Shown piece by piece: positions 7,859-16,892 of a DNA stretch of 52,043 nucleotides. Within the stretch, counting starts at the first letter, position 1, and every line of letters starts with the position of its first letter. The notes beneath the pieces were generated by a model. That model was not told the DNA's origin and searched no databases. It was given only the letters and a program-made list of their open reading frames with translations. A program made the position numbers and the translations under genes. This DNA is from HB2-32-21 sp003448675 (GTDB lineage: Bacteria > Pseudomonadota > Gammaproteobacteria > Pseudomonadales > Porticoccaceae): assembly GCA_041584755.1 (NCBI GenBank), contig JBFHDK010000012.1, forward strand, positions 1 to 52,043, read 5' to 3'.

Positions 7859-8607
7859 CAGTGCGTCGGTCCCGGGGCTGGGTTTGGGCTTTCTGGTCGA
7901 GTGCTGTGGAGCATGTAATTGACGCTGACGTCGCTGCTGGAGAGACGGTATTTTTTGCTCAGCGGGTTGTAGACGACGCCACTGAGATTTTCTGCCTGTA
8001 ACGTCGCGTCCCGTGCCCAGCCCGCCAGTTCCGAAGGCCGGATCAGGTTGGCGTAGCTATGGGTGCCTTTGGGTAATAAATTCAGAATGTACTCCGCGCC
8101 GACAATGGCAAACAAAAAGGCTTTGGGGTTGCGGTTGATGGTGGAGAAGTAGACGTGTCCGCCGGGTTTTACCAGTTGCGCGCAGGCTTTAATTACCGAC
8201 CCCGGATCCGGTACGTGCTCGAGCATCTCCATGCAGGTGACAATATCGAACTGCCCGGCGTGACTTTCCGCCAGGGCCTCGGCGGTGCACTGGCGGTAGT
8301 CGATAGTCAGCTCTGATTCCAGGGCGTGCAGTCTAGCGATTTCCAGCGGTAGTTCGCCCATATCGATGCCGGTGACCTGGGCGCCGCGTTGAGCCATGGC
8401 TTCGCTCAATATGCCACCACCGCAGCCCACGTCGAGCAGGCGGCGTTCCGCTACTGGTGAGTGCTGGTCGATCCAGTTGGCGCGTAGGGGATTAAGTTCG
8501 TGTAGGGGACGGAATTCGCTATTGGGATCCCACCAGCGGCTGGCCAGGGCTTCAAACTTGGCCACTTCGGCGGGGTCAACGTTGCTATCGGCGCGTTCGG
8601 TGGACAT
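7858..8607 (-). CDS. ubiG: Ubiquinone biosynthesis O-methyltransferase UbiG
   Basis: UbiG carries out both O-methylations in ubiquinone synthesis with S-adenosylmethionine. The 249-residue product starts with DSNVDPAEVAKFEALASRWWDPNSEFRPLH, typical of the family. The SAM-binding motif I is LDVGCGGGILSEAMA, and the post-motifs are IDMGE and DIVTCMEMLEHVPDP. The segment after the KPGGHVYFSTINRN strand is the UbiG membrane-interaction region. It is preceded by mtaD (9 bases away) and overlaps mupP by one base, so the three are probably cotranscribed. Confidence 0.95.
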   Translation of the reverse strand: MSTERADSNVDPAEVAKFEALASRWWDPNSEFRPLHELNPLRANWIDQHSPVAERRLLDVGCGGGILSEAMAQRGAQVTGIDMGELPLEIARLHALESELTIDYRQCTAEALAESHAGQFDIVTCMEMLEHVPDPGSVIKACAQLVKPGGHVYFSTINRNPKAFLFAIVGAEYILNLLPKGTHSYANLIRPSELAGWARDATLQAENLSGVVYNPLSKKYRLSSSDVSVNYMLHSTRPESPNPAPGPTH

Positions 8608-8616
8608 TGGCTTTAG

Positions 8617-9954
8617 TTACTCGTCGCTGCTGATTTTCTGTTGCCAGTATCTGGCTTTATCGATGAGCTGGTCGTGATCGAGAGTCTGTAATTTCCCCTC
8701 GGCGACTAGCAGGCGGCCGTTAACCCAGACGTGGCTGACCTGCCGGCTGCAATCCGTATAGACCAGCTGGGACAACGGATTATACAGGGGTTGGCTCTGT
8801 AGCGCCGACAGGTCGACAGCGATTAAATCCGCGGCCTTGCCGGTTTCGATACTGCCGGTTTCCGCTTCCCGATCCAGGGCCCGCGCGCCGTTAAAAGTAG
8901 CCATCGCCAGGCTCTGTTTCGCGCCAAGGGCGCTGGCATTGCCGGTTAGGCCCTTGGCGATCAATGAGGCCAGATTCATCGCCGAAAACAGGCTGAGACC
9001 GTTGTTGGACGCCGCGCCATCCGTGCCCAGAGCGACGTTGACGCCGGCCTCGAGTAATTCTTGCGTGGGGCAAAAGCCGCTGGCCAGTTTCATATTGGAA
9101 TGGGGGCAGTGCAGGACGTGAGCGCCAGTGCGCTCCAGTGTTTCCAGATCCGATGGGCTGACCTGGGTCATGTGAGCGCACTGGGTCTGTGGTCCCAGCG
9201 CGCCAAAAGCCAGCAGTTTGTCCAAAGGTCGCCGTCCTTCCCTGGCCAGCGCCTCTTCGACCTCGCCGGCGGTTTCATGAAGATGAATATGGATGGCCGC
9301 ATCCAGCTCGCCCGCCAGCGCAACCACCTTTTGCAGAGTTTCGTCGGTGACGGTGTAGGGGGCATGGGGGCCGAAGGCGATGCTGATCAGGGAGTCGTCC
9401 TTCACATCATCGTACAGGGCCAGGCCCTTATGGATGTACTCTTCGGCGCTGCGCGCCCAGGCCGAGGGAAACTCCAGTACCGGAAAAGCCACCTGGGCTT
9501 TAATGCCAGCGTGGCGGGCCACCGCCGCAACCTGATCGGGAAAGAAGTACATATCCGAAAAGCAGGTGGTGCCGCTCAGCAGCATCTCGGCGATGGCTAG
9601 TTCGGTGCCGTCGCGGACGAATTCCTCGCTCACCCAGCGACCCTCCGTTGGCCAGATATGGTCGTTAAGCCAGGGATGCAGGGGCAGATCGTCCGCCAGG
9701 CCTCGCAACAGACTCATGGCGCCATGGCCGTGAGTGTTGACCAGCCCTGGCATCAGCGCGCAGTTAGGGAGATGATATTCCTCGGTTGCACTGAAGCGTC
9801 GCCGGGCTTCCCGGTCGGGCAATATGGCGGCGATTTTGCCGTTGTTGATGACCGTGCTACAGCCTTCCAGCACCTTACCTGCCGGGTCCATGAGGATGAT
9901 CCACCGGGGACTGATTAAGCAGTCCGCCGCGCTTGTTTCCATTGGCTCGGACAT
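8617..9954 (-). CDS. mtaD: TRZ/ATZ-family amidohydrolase, probable MTA/SAH deaminase
   Basis: A 445-residue cytosolic amidohydrolase with a metal-dependent TIM barrel. The metal-binding NTHGHGAMS holds H75 and H77. The protein also has GPHAPYTVTDETL, the IHIHLHETAGEVEEA metal ligand segment, HCPHSNMKLASG and the LGTDGAASNNGL Asp motif. The sequence and its place beside ubiG fit the 5-methylthioadenosine/S-adenosylhomocysteine deaminase group (MtaD) known from Pseudomonas. Other TRZ/ATZ substrates such as guanine or isoxanthopterin cannot be excluded by eye. It is first in the leftward operon and diverges from gyrA across 203 bases. Confidence 0.88.
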   Translation of the reverse strand: MSEPMETSAADCLISPRWIILMDPAGKVLEGCSTVINNGKIAAILPDREARRRFSATEEYHLPNCALMPGLVNTHGHGAMSLLRGLADDLPLHPWLNDHIWPTEGRWVSEEFVRDGTELAIAEMLLSGTTCFSDMYFFPDQVAAVARHAGIKAQVAFPVLEFPSAWARSAEEYIHKGLALYDDVKDDSLISIAFGPHAPYTVTDETLQKVVALAGELDAAIHIHLHETAGEVEEALAREGRRPLDKLLAFGALGPQTQCAHMTQVSPSDLETLERTGAHVLHCPHSNMKLASGFCPTQELLEAGVNVALGTDGAASNNGLSLFSAMNLASLIAKGLTGNASALGAKQSLAMATFNGARALDREAETGSIETGKAADLIAVDLSALQSQPLYNPLSQLVYTDCSRQVSHVWVNGRLLVAEGKLQTLDHDQLIDKARYWQQKISSDE

Positions 9955-10043
9955 GGGTTTTTCGTCAATTACCTACTGTGTCGGTGTTAGTGCAAGGGTA
10001 TGATCGGGGAGTATACCCGAAGGGCCGTCCGCTCCCGATACTC

Positions 10044-10072
10044 GATGCTTAGATCGGCGTCTATGGTACAAT
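10044..10072 (+). promoter_or_regulatory. Putative gyrA promoter with extended -10
   Basis: In the 203-base gap between divergent mtaD and gyrA, TG-G-TACAAT (10064-10072) forms an extended -10. Its -35 is poor, and it is followed at once by the GC-rich CGCGCG. GC-rich discriminators are common in promoters that respond to supercoiling, which would suit gyrA; that link is inference. The leader holds an imperfect hairpin around 10095-10113 (GACAGGC / GCCGGTC). Confidence 0.5.
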
Positions 10073-10157
10073 CGCGCGTTTATATCCGGCTTAAGACAGG
10101 CCTTTGCCGGTCTGTTACGGGTTCCTTCTGATAATCAAATCGGAGTGCTGATACAAG

Positions 10158-12767
10158 GTGGTTGATCCAGCAAAAGAAGTCCTGCCGGTCAATATTGAGG
10201 ACGAATTACAAAAATCCTATCTCGATTACGCCATGAGCGTTATCGTTGGTCGCGCCCTGCCAGACTTGCGTGATGGCTTGAAGCCGGTGCACCGGCGCGT
10301 GCTGTTCGCCATGGACGAGCTGAGTAACGACTGGAATCGGCCCTACAAGAAATCCGCCCGCGTGGTGGGTGATGTGATCGGTAAATATCACCCTCATGGC
10401 GATTCAGCTGTCTATGACACCATTGTACGCATGGCCCAGCCTTTTTCGCTGCGCTATCCCCTGGTGGATGGGCAGGGCAACTTCGGTTCCATTGATGGTG
10501 ACGCCGCGGCGGCAATGCGTTACACCGAAATCCGCATGGCCAAAATCGCCCATTCCCTGCTGGCCGACCTGGACAAGGAAACCGTCGATTTCGTCCCCAA
10601 CTATGACGAGACCGAGCAAATCCCCGATGTTCTGCCGACTCGGGTGCCGAATCTGCTGATCAATGGCTCGTCGGGAATCGCGGTGGGCATGGCGACCAAT
10701 ATCCCGCCCCATAATCTGAGCGAGGTGATAGCCGCCTGTTTGGCCCTGATCGAAAATCCCGATATTACCGTCGATGAATTAATGAGCCATATCCCTGGCC
10801 CGGATTTCCCCACCGGCGCGACTATTAATGGCCGTGCGGGCATTATTCAAGTCTATCGCACCGGTCGCGGGCGTATCTATGTGCGCGCGCGAGCCGAGGT
10901 GCTGGTGGATGAAAAAACCGAGCGGGAAACCATCATCGTTCACGAAATTCCCTACCAGTTAAACAAGGCGCGCCTGATAGAAAAGATCGCCGAGCTGGTC
11001 AAGGAAAAGAAAATCGAGGGCATTGCCGAGCTGCGTGATGAGTCGGATAAGGACGGCTTGCGCGTGGTGATCGAACTTAAGCGTGGTGAACTGGGTGAGG
11101 TGGTGCTCAATAACCTCTACGCCCAAACTCAGCTGGAAACCGTCTTCGGCATCAACGTGGTTGGCCTGATTGAGGGCAGGCCCCAGGTGGTCAATCTCAA
11201 GCAGTTGCTTGAAGTGTTTCTACGCCACCGCATGGAGGTGGTAACCCGGCGCACGGTTTACCTGTTGCGCAAGGCTCGCGAGCGTAATCACATTCTCGAA
11301 GGCCTGGCGGTGGCCATTGCCAATATCGATGCCGTGATTGAGTTGATTAAAGCCTCGTCCACACCAGCCGATGCCAGGGAAAATCTGCTTGCACAGGCCT
11401 GGATGCCAGGTGAAGTGACCAGTTTTCTGGAGCGCGCCGATCAGAGCGCCCGGCCTGATGATCTCAGTGAACGCTACGGTCTGCGAGAGGGGCGCTACTA
11501 TCTTTCGCCGGAACAGGCTCAGGCGATTCTGGAATTGCGTTTACACCGTCTGACCGGAATGGAGCATGAAAAACTGCTGGAAGAGTACAGCGAAAAGCTC
11601 GATGAGATCGCCGGCTACCTGACCATTCTTAATGACCCGAACACACTAATGGATGTGATTCGTACCGAGCTCGAAGAGATTGATAGGGAATTCGGCGATG
11701 AGCGGCGCACCGAAATCATCGATTCCCGCCAGGACCTGACCGTGGCCGATTTGATCCCGGTAGAGGATCGGGTCGTGACTATTTCCCACGGTGGTTATGC
11801 CAAGACCCAGCCACTGGCGGATTATCACGCCCAGCGTCGTGGTGGCACCGGACGTTCGGCGACGGCGGTTAAGGATGAGGATTTCGTCGAGTACCTGCTC
11901 ATTGCCAGCACCCATGACACCATCCTCTGTTTCAGTAATGCTGGTAAGGTCTATTGGCTCAAGGTCTATGAAATACCGGTCGCCAGCCGTGGCGCCCGTG
12001 GCCGACCCATGGTTAATCTGCTGCCGTTGGAAGAAAACGAACGTATTACCTCGATTCTGCCGGTGAGCGAGTACAGCGAGGATCACTATGTCTTTATGGC
12101 GACGTCCAATGGCACGGTGAAAAAGACAGAGTTGACCGCTTTTTCCCGGCCGCGCAGTGTCGGCTTGCGGGCCTTGGAGCTGGAAGAGGGCGACCGCCTT
12201 GTGGGCACGGCGATTACCGATGGCAAGCAGGAAGTGATGTTGTTTTGCAGTACCGGCAAGGCCACTCGCTTCCAGGAAACCGACGTCCGCGCCATGGGGC
12301 GAACCGCACGGGGGGTTCGTGGCATCAAGGTGCCGGAAGGCGAGCGCGTGATTTCCCTGATCATTCCCGAGGCGGACAAAGCCCTGCTCGCGGTTTGCAA
12401 AAACGGCTATGGAAAGCGTACCCCTCTCGAAGAATTTTCTCAGTTCAAGCGTGGCGGACAGGGGGTGATTGCCATTCAAACCTCCGAGCGTAACGGACAA
12501 CTGGTGGCGGCCGTTAAAGTCAGCGACAAAGATGAAATTATGCTCATATCGGATCAGGGCACACTAGTGCGCACCGCCGTTGACGAAGTGCCGGTACAGG
12601 GCCGCAACACTCAGGGTGTGAGGCTGATCCGGGTGCGCGGTGAAGAGTCGCTGGTGGACGTGGCGGTGATCAGGGAAGAGGAAGTGGATGGCGAAGCAGC
12701 CGAGACCGGCGATGCTGAAGCCGGTGGCCCCGGATCCGAAGATGCTGGTGGCGGGACAGAGGTTTGA
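10158..12767 (+). CDS. gyrA: DNA gyrase subunit A
   Basis: GyrA is the DNA breakage-reunion subunit of gyrase, which introduces negative supercoils together with GyrB. The 869-residue product has the winged-helix/tower/coiled-coil core (about 1-520) and a C-terminal beta-pinwheel. The catalytic tyrosine in MRYTE is Y122, the same number as in E. coli. The quinolone-determining region reads GDSAVYDT with S83 and D87, the susceptible type. The GyrA-box in the pinwheel reads QRRGGTG rather than the usual QRRGGKG. The acidic tail (EEVDGEAAETGDAEAGG) is typical. Translation starts at a GTG with GGAG 12 bases upstream. pheA begins 2 bases after the stop; serC, which lies between them in Pseudomonas, is absent. 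Confidence 0.98.
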   Translation: MVDPAKEVLPVNIEDELQKSYLDYAMSVIVGRALPDLRDGLKPVHRRVLFAMDELSNDWNRPYKKSARVVGDVIGKYHPHGDSAVYDTIVRMAQPFSLRYPLVDGQGNFGSIDGDAAAAMRYTEIRMAKIAHSLLADLDKETVDFVPNYDETEQIPDVLPTRVPNLLINGSSGIAVGMATNIPPHNLSEVIAACLALIENPDITVDELMSHIPGPDFPTGATINGRAGIIQVYRTGRGRIYVRARAEVLVDEKTERETIIVHEIPYQLNKARLIEKIAELVKEKKIEGIAELRDESDKDGLRVVIELKRGELGEVVLNNLYAQTQLETVFGINVVGLIEGRPQVVNLKQLLEVFLRHRMEVVTRRTVYLLRKARERNHILEGLAVAIANIDAVIELIKASSTPADARENLLAQAWMPGEVTSFLERADQSARPDDLSERYGLREGRYYLSPEQAQAILELRLHRLTGMEHEKLLEEYSEKLDEIAGYLTILNDPNTLMDVIRTELEEIDREFGDERRTEIIDSRQDLTVADLIPVEDRVVTISHGGYAKTQPLADYHAQRRGGTGRSATAVKDEDFVEYLLIASTHDTILCFSNAGKVYWLKVYEIPVASRGARGRPMVNLLPLEENERITSILPVSEYSEDHYVFMATSNGTVKKTELTAFSRPRSVGLRALELEEGDRLVGTAITDGKQEVMLFCSTGKATRFQETDVRAMGRTARGVRGIKVPEGERVISLIIPEADKALLAVCKNGYGKRTPLEEFSQFKRGGQGVIAIQTSERNGQLVAAVKVSDKDEIMLISDQGTLVRTAVDEVPVQGRNTQGVRLIRVRGEESLVDVAVIREEEVDGEAAETGDAEAGGPGSEDAGGGTEV

Positions 12768-12769
12768 GT

Positions 12770-13861
12770 ATGCCCGAACAAAAAGGCCAAACGCTGGGCG
12801 ATCTGCGTCAACGGATCGATGATCTGGACACCCAGTTGTTAACGCTGGTTAATCAGCGGGCACAGCTTGCCCAGGTGGTGGCCGAAATCAAGATTGAAAA
12901 CGGTGATGCCGTGTTTTATCGGCCGGAGCGCGAGGCTCAGGTTCTGCGTCGGGTGATGGCGGAAAATCCCGGCCCTCTTGCCGATGAAGATGTCGCCCAT
13001 TTGTTTCGCGAACTGATGTCCGCCTGCCTGGCTCTGGAACAACCCATTACCGTGGCTTTTCTCGGCCCGGAAGGAACCTTTACCCAGGAAGCCGCGGAGA
13101 AACACTTCGGATCCTCGACGCGCCCCAGGCCCATGTCAGCCATCGATGAAGTCTTTCGCGAAGTGGCGGCCGGGGCGGCTGATTACGGCGTAGTGCCCGT
13201 TGAAAACTCCTCCGAAGGGGTGGTCAGCCACACCCTCGATAGCTTTCTGGACTCCCCGTTGCGGATTTGCGGTGAGGTCGAGCTGCCCATTCATCATCAC
13301 TTTCTGGTCGGACCCAATACCTCCGAAAGCAATATCACTCGGGTATATTCGCACCCCCAGTCACTGGCCCAGTGTCGTAAATGGCTGGACGCCAATTTTG
13401 CTCATATTGAGCGGGTGCCGGTAAACAGCAATGCCGAAGCCGCACGGCGGGTTTTCGGGGAGTGGAATTCCGCGGCTATTGCCGGCGCCATTGCCGAAAA
13501 ACTCTACGAGTTAACCCGCCTGCATGAACGAATTGAGGATCAACCGGACAACTCCACCCGTTTTCTGGTGATTGGCCGGGAGTCAGTGCCCCCCAGCGGT
13601 GCAGACAAGACCTCCGTGATGGTATCGATACACAATGAACCCGGCGCGCTGTACAGCCTGCTGGAACCTTTTCGAAAGCATAGCGTTGATCTCACCCGGG
13701 TAGAGACCCGGCCTTCCCGCGCGAACAAATGGACTTATGTGTTTTTTATTGATTTTACCGGCCACCACAGTGATACCAATGTGTCGGCGGCGCTGGATGA
13801 AGTACGGGAACGGGTTGCCGAACTGCGCGTTCTTGGCTCTTACCCCAAAGCCGTCCTGTAA
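12770..13861 (+). CDS. pheA: Bifunctional chorismate mutase / prephenate dehydratase (P-protein)
   Basis: This 363-residue P-protein converts chorismate to prephenate and then phenylpyruvate, the committed branch to phenylalanine. An N-terminal AroQ-type chorismate mutase domain spans about 1-90 (LGDLRQRIDDLDTQLLTLVNQR). The prephenate dehydratase domain spans about 92-275 (AFLGPEGTFTQEAAEKHFG, VPVENSSEGVV with the conserved Ser/Glu, and the DNSTRFLVI motif). A C-terminal ACT domain senses phenylalanine (GALYSLL, ETRPSRANKW; relatives often read ESRP). The open frame could start at TTG 12764. ATG 12770 is preferred because AGAGG lies 7 bases upstream. Confidence 0.96.
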   Translation: MPEQKGQTLGDLRQRIDDLDTQLLTLVNQRAQLAQVVAEIKIENGDAVFYRPEREAQVLRRVMAENPGPLADEDVAHLFRELMSACLALEQPITVAFLGPEGTFTQEAAEKHFGSSTRPRPMSAIDEVFREVAAGAADYGVVPVENSSEGVVSHTLDSFLDSPLRICGEVELPIHHHFLVGPNTSESNITRVYSHPQSLAQCRKWLDANFAHIERVPVNSNAEAARRVFGEWNSAAIAGAIAEKLYELTRLHERIEDQPDNSTRFLVIGRESVPPSGADKTSVMVSIHNEPGALYSLLEPFRKHSVDLTRVETRPSRANKWTYVFFIDFTGHHSDTNVSAALDEVRERVAELRVLGSYPKAVL

Positions 13862-13869
13862 TTTTGTTT

Positions 13870-16146
13870 ATGCCAGAATCTAATAACGCGATGTCGGTCG
13901 TCGGTGGACCGGTGGTGCGACGTCTTTTAGTCGTTGGCCTGGGTCTGATAGGCGGTAGCCTCGCCCTTGCAGCGCGTCAGCGAGGTCTGGCCAGTGAAGT
14001 GGTAGGCGCCTCGCGCAGTCAAGCGACCCTGGAAGCAGGGCTGGCGCTGGGTGTTGTCGATCGGGTGGTCACTGATCTGCCCGCCGAATTAAGCAGCCTG
14101 GAGTCCGGCGATGTGGTGGTGCTTGGTGTGCCTACCCTGACCGTACCGGCAACACTGAGGATTCTGCAACAGCATTTGCCCGAGGCTGTGACGTTTACCG
14201 ATGCCGCTAGCGTTAAGGGCAGTGTGGTGGCGGCGGCCCACGAGATTTACGGCTATATGCCCGCCGGGTTTGTGCCGGGCCACCCCATTGCCGGGTCTGA
14301 AAAGAGCGGGGTTGCAGCGGCCAGGGCCGAACTCTTCGAGAATCATCAGGTAATTTTGACGCCCCTGTCGGGAACCGGGAACAGTCATATTGCAAGGGTT
14401 TCGGCCCTGTGGGCGGGAGTGGGTGCGCGGGTTACCTGTATGCCGGTGGCGGAGCACGACGAGGTGCTGGCGGCGACCAGCCATGTGCCGCATTTGCTGG
14501 CCTATTCGCTGGTGGATACCCTGGCAGCGATGGAAGAAAACCAGGAAATATTTCGCTACGCTGCCGGTGGCTTCCGTGACTTTACCCGCATCGCCGCCAG
14601 TGATCCGGTGATGTGGCACGATATCACCCTGGCTAATCGGGAGGCGATTCTCGGTGTGCTGGACAGTGTTTCGGAACATATCGCGGAGCTGAGAGAAGCT
14701 ATGCTCAAGGGCGATAGCGAGCACCTGCTCGGCGTTTATACAAGGGCCAGCCAGGCGCGTAACCATTTTCAGAAAATGCTCGAACATAAGGCTTATCTTG
14801 AACCGATGACGGGTAAAACACTCAATTACTATGTACAGGCTGGCGGGCCACTCAAGGGTGAGGCTCGTGTGCCTGGAGATAAATCCATCTCCCATCGCTC
14901 GATCATGCTCGGCGCGCTGGCTGAAGGTTCAACGGAAATTACCGGTTTCCTCGAAGGCGAGGACAGCCTCGCGACTTTGCAGGCGTTTCGCGATATGGGG
15001 GTAGTTATCGAGGGGCCGGATTGTGGTCATGTGGTGGTTCATGGCGTTGGCATCAATGGCCTCAGACCGCCGCCGGGTCCTCTATATCTGGGCAACTCCG
15101 GCACCTCGATGCGCCTGCTCGCGGGATTGCTCTCGGCCCAGTCCTTCGACACGGTGCTTACCGGTGACGATTCCTTGTCCGGTCGACCCATGGCGCGGGT
15201 GGCCGCCCCCCTGCGTCTGATGGGCGCCAGGATAGACACGGATGAAGGTGGTACGCCACCCTTGGCCATCAGTGGCGGTCAGGCGCTTCGGGCGATCGAA
15301 TACGAACTGCCGGTTGCTAGCGCTCAGGTGAAATCCTGCTTGATGCTGGCGGGGCTCTACGCCGAGGGTACAACCAAGGTAACGGAGCCGGCCCCGACCC
15401 GGGATCACACCGAACGGATGCTTAGCGGTTTTGCCTATCCCGTGAAATCAGAGCCGTTGAACGCCGAAGGCCGTCGTATCAGTGTCACCGGCGGTGGCCA
15501 ACTTAAGGCCTGTCACGTGGATGTGCCAGCGGATATTTCCTCGGCGGCCTTTTTTATGGTCGCCGCGTCGATTTGTCCCGGCTCGGACATCCTGTTGCGT
15601 CACGTGGGTATCAACCCCACCCGCACGGGCATCATTAATATCCTGCGCCTCATGGGAGCTGATATCGAACTGCTTGATGAACGCCAGACCGGTGGTGAAC
15701 CAGTGGCGGATATCCGTGTCCGTGGCGTCCCGCTTAAGGGTATCGAAATCCCCGAGGATCAGGTGCCCCTGGCTATCGACGAGTTTCCAGTGATTTTTGT
15801 TGCGGCTGCCTGCGCCAGTGGTACCACCGTGCTCACGGGCGCCGAGGAGTTGCGGGTTAAGGAAAGCGACAGGATTCAGGCCATGGCCGATGGCCTGGTA
15901 GCCCTGGGCGTGGTCGCTGAAGCGACGCCTGATGGCATGATTGTTGACGGCGATAACAGTGTGATTGGTGGCGGTACCGTGGACAGCCGGGGTGATCATC
16001 GTATCGCCATGGCCTTTACGGTGGCGGGTTTACGCGCTCAGGGGAAAATTGCCATCAAAAACTGTAATAACGTTGCTACCTCGTTTCCGGGTTTTGTTGA
16101 ACTGGCCAATTCCCTGGGCTTCAGGGTGACAGAGGAGCTGATTTGA
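13870..16146 (+). CDS. Fused prephenate dehydrogenase / EPSP synthase (TyrA-AroA)
   Basis: The 758-residue protein fuses two pathway enzymes. Residues about 15-300 form a prephenate/arogenate dehydrogenase. They start with the NAD-binding VVGLGLIGGSLALAAR and include FTDAASVKG, GHPIAGSEKSG and SHVPHLLAYSL. Residues about 318-758 form 5-enolpyruvylshikimate 3-phosphate synthase of the glyphosate-sensitive-like fold, with PGDKSISHRSIMLGALAEG, LGNSGTSMRLL, SAQVKSCLMLAGLYAEG, RVKESDRI and GDHRIAMAF. The fusion therefore covers one step before chorismate synthase and one on the tyrosine branch. The same fusion is known in Pseudomonas. There is no clear ribosome binding site; ATG 13870 is chosen over TTG 13864, and ATG 13891 remains possible. 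The stop overlaps the cmk start. Confidence 0.95.
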   Translation: MPESNNAMSVVGGPVVRRLLVVGLGLIGGSLALAARQRGLASEVVGASRSQATLEAGLALGVVDRVVTDLPAELSSLESGDVVVLGVPTLTVPATLRILQQHLPEAVTFTDAASVKGSVVAAAHEIYGYMPAGFVPGHPIAGSEKSGVAAARAELFENHQVILTPLSGTGNSHIARVSALWAGVGARVTCMPVAEHDEVLAATSHVPHLLAYSLVDTLAAMEENQEIFRYAAGGFRDFTRIAASDPVMWHDITLANREAILGVLDSVSEHIAELREAMLKGDSEHLLGVYTRASQARNHFQKMLEHKAYLEPMTGKTLNYYVQAGGPLKGEARVPGDKSISHRSIMLGALAEGSTEITGFLEGEDSLATLQAFRDMGVVIEGPDCGHVVVHGVGINGLRPPPGPLYLGNSGTSMRLLAGLLSAQSFDTVLTGDDSLSGRPMARVAAPLRLMGARIDTDEGGTPPLAISGGQALRAIEYELPVASAQVKSCLMLAGLYAEGTTKVTEPAPTRDHTERMLSGFAYPVKSEPLNAEGRRISVTGGGQLKACHVDVPADISSAAFFMVAASICPGSDILLRHVGINPTRTGIINILRLMGADIELLDERQTGGEPVADIRVRGVPLKGIEIPEDQVPLAIDEFPVIFVAAACASGTTVLTGAEELRVKESDRIQAMADGLVALGVVAEATPDGMIVDGDNSVIGGGTVDSRGDHRIAMAFTVAGLRAQGKIAIKNCNNVATSFPGFVELANSLGFRVTEELI

Positions 16147-16844
16147 TGGCGGGAAAAGTGCCGGTAATCACTATCGACGGACCCAGTGGCTCGGGCAAGG
16201 GCACCATCAGCCAGATGCTCGCGGCAGTGTTGGGTTTTCACTACCTCGACAGCGGCGCCCTCTATCGTCTCCTGGCCCTGGCCGCCCAACGACACAAGGT
16301 GGCGCTGGATAACGTTGAGGGTCTCAGCGTCCTTGCCGGCCATATGGATATTGCCTTTGAAATGGACCCCGAGGGTAACAGCCCGCGCGTGGTGCTGGAG
16401 AGCGAGGACGTCTCCGACATCATCCGTGGTGAAAAAGTCGGTACCCAGGCTTCCATTGTGGCTGCCATCCCGGAAGTGCGTAATTCGCTACTCCAACGCC
16501 AACGGGTTTTTGCCCGCGCCCCGGGTCTGGTTGCCGATGGGCGGGATATGGGCACCGTGGTTTTTGCCGGCGCCGAGGTCAAAATCTTCCTCACGGCGAG
16601 TCCCGAGGAAAGGGCCAGAAGGAGACATAAGCAGTTGATTGGTAAGGAAGAAAGTGATAGCCTTGCCGCCCTCGTCGGCCAGGTGAAGGAGCGGGATGAG
16701 CGGGATGAAAGCCGTTCGGTGTCGCCGTTGCGGCCCGCCGGGGATGCTTTTATTCTGGATAGCACGGGGATGTCGATCACGGAAGTTTTCCACCAGGTGC
16801 TTGACCGGGTTAAAGCGAAACTAAAGGTCGAATTAAAGGTTTAA
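16146..16844 (+). CDS. cmk: Cytidylate kinase
   Basis: Cmk phosphorylates CMP and dCMP with ATP. The 232-residue product has the P-loop ITIDGPSGSGKGT near the start, the DSGALYRLLAL CMP-binding segment and LVADGRDMGTVVF. The lid has basic residues (ERARRRHKQL) and the protein carries the DERDESRSVSPLRPAGDAFILDS motif that defines Cmk. The start ATG shares its A with the TGA of the tyrA-aroA fusion. A frame-extended TTG at 16143 is not needed. The order aroA-cmk-rpsA is widely conserved. Confidence 0.96.
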   Translation: MAGKVPVITIDGPSGSGKGTISQMLAAVLGFHYLDSGALYRLLALAAQRHKVALDNVEGLSVLAGHMDIAFEMDPEGNSPRVVLESEDVSDIIRGEKVGTQASIVAAIPEVRNSLLQRQRVFARAPGLVADGRDMGTVVFAGAEVKIFLTASPEERARRRHKQLIGKEESDSLAALVGQVKERDERDESRSVSPLRPAGDAFILDSTGMSITEVFHQVLDRVKAKLKVELKV

Positions 16845-16892
16845 CAAGCTGGTTAGTTAGGACGGGTAGAAAGCAATATTAACTGAAGTGAA

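Noticed and set aside
14089..14895. 268-codon reverse-strand open frame opposite tyrA-aroA
   Set aside because: Shadow of the fusion gene; no recognisable domain.
13870..16146. Possible assembly error joining tyrA and aroA
   Set aside because: The same fusion is known in Pseudomonas and the linker reads smoothly.
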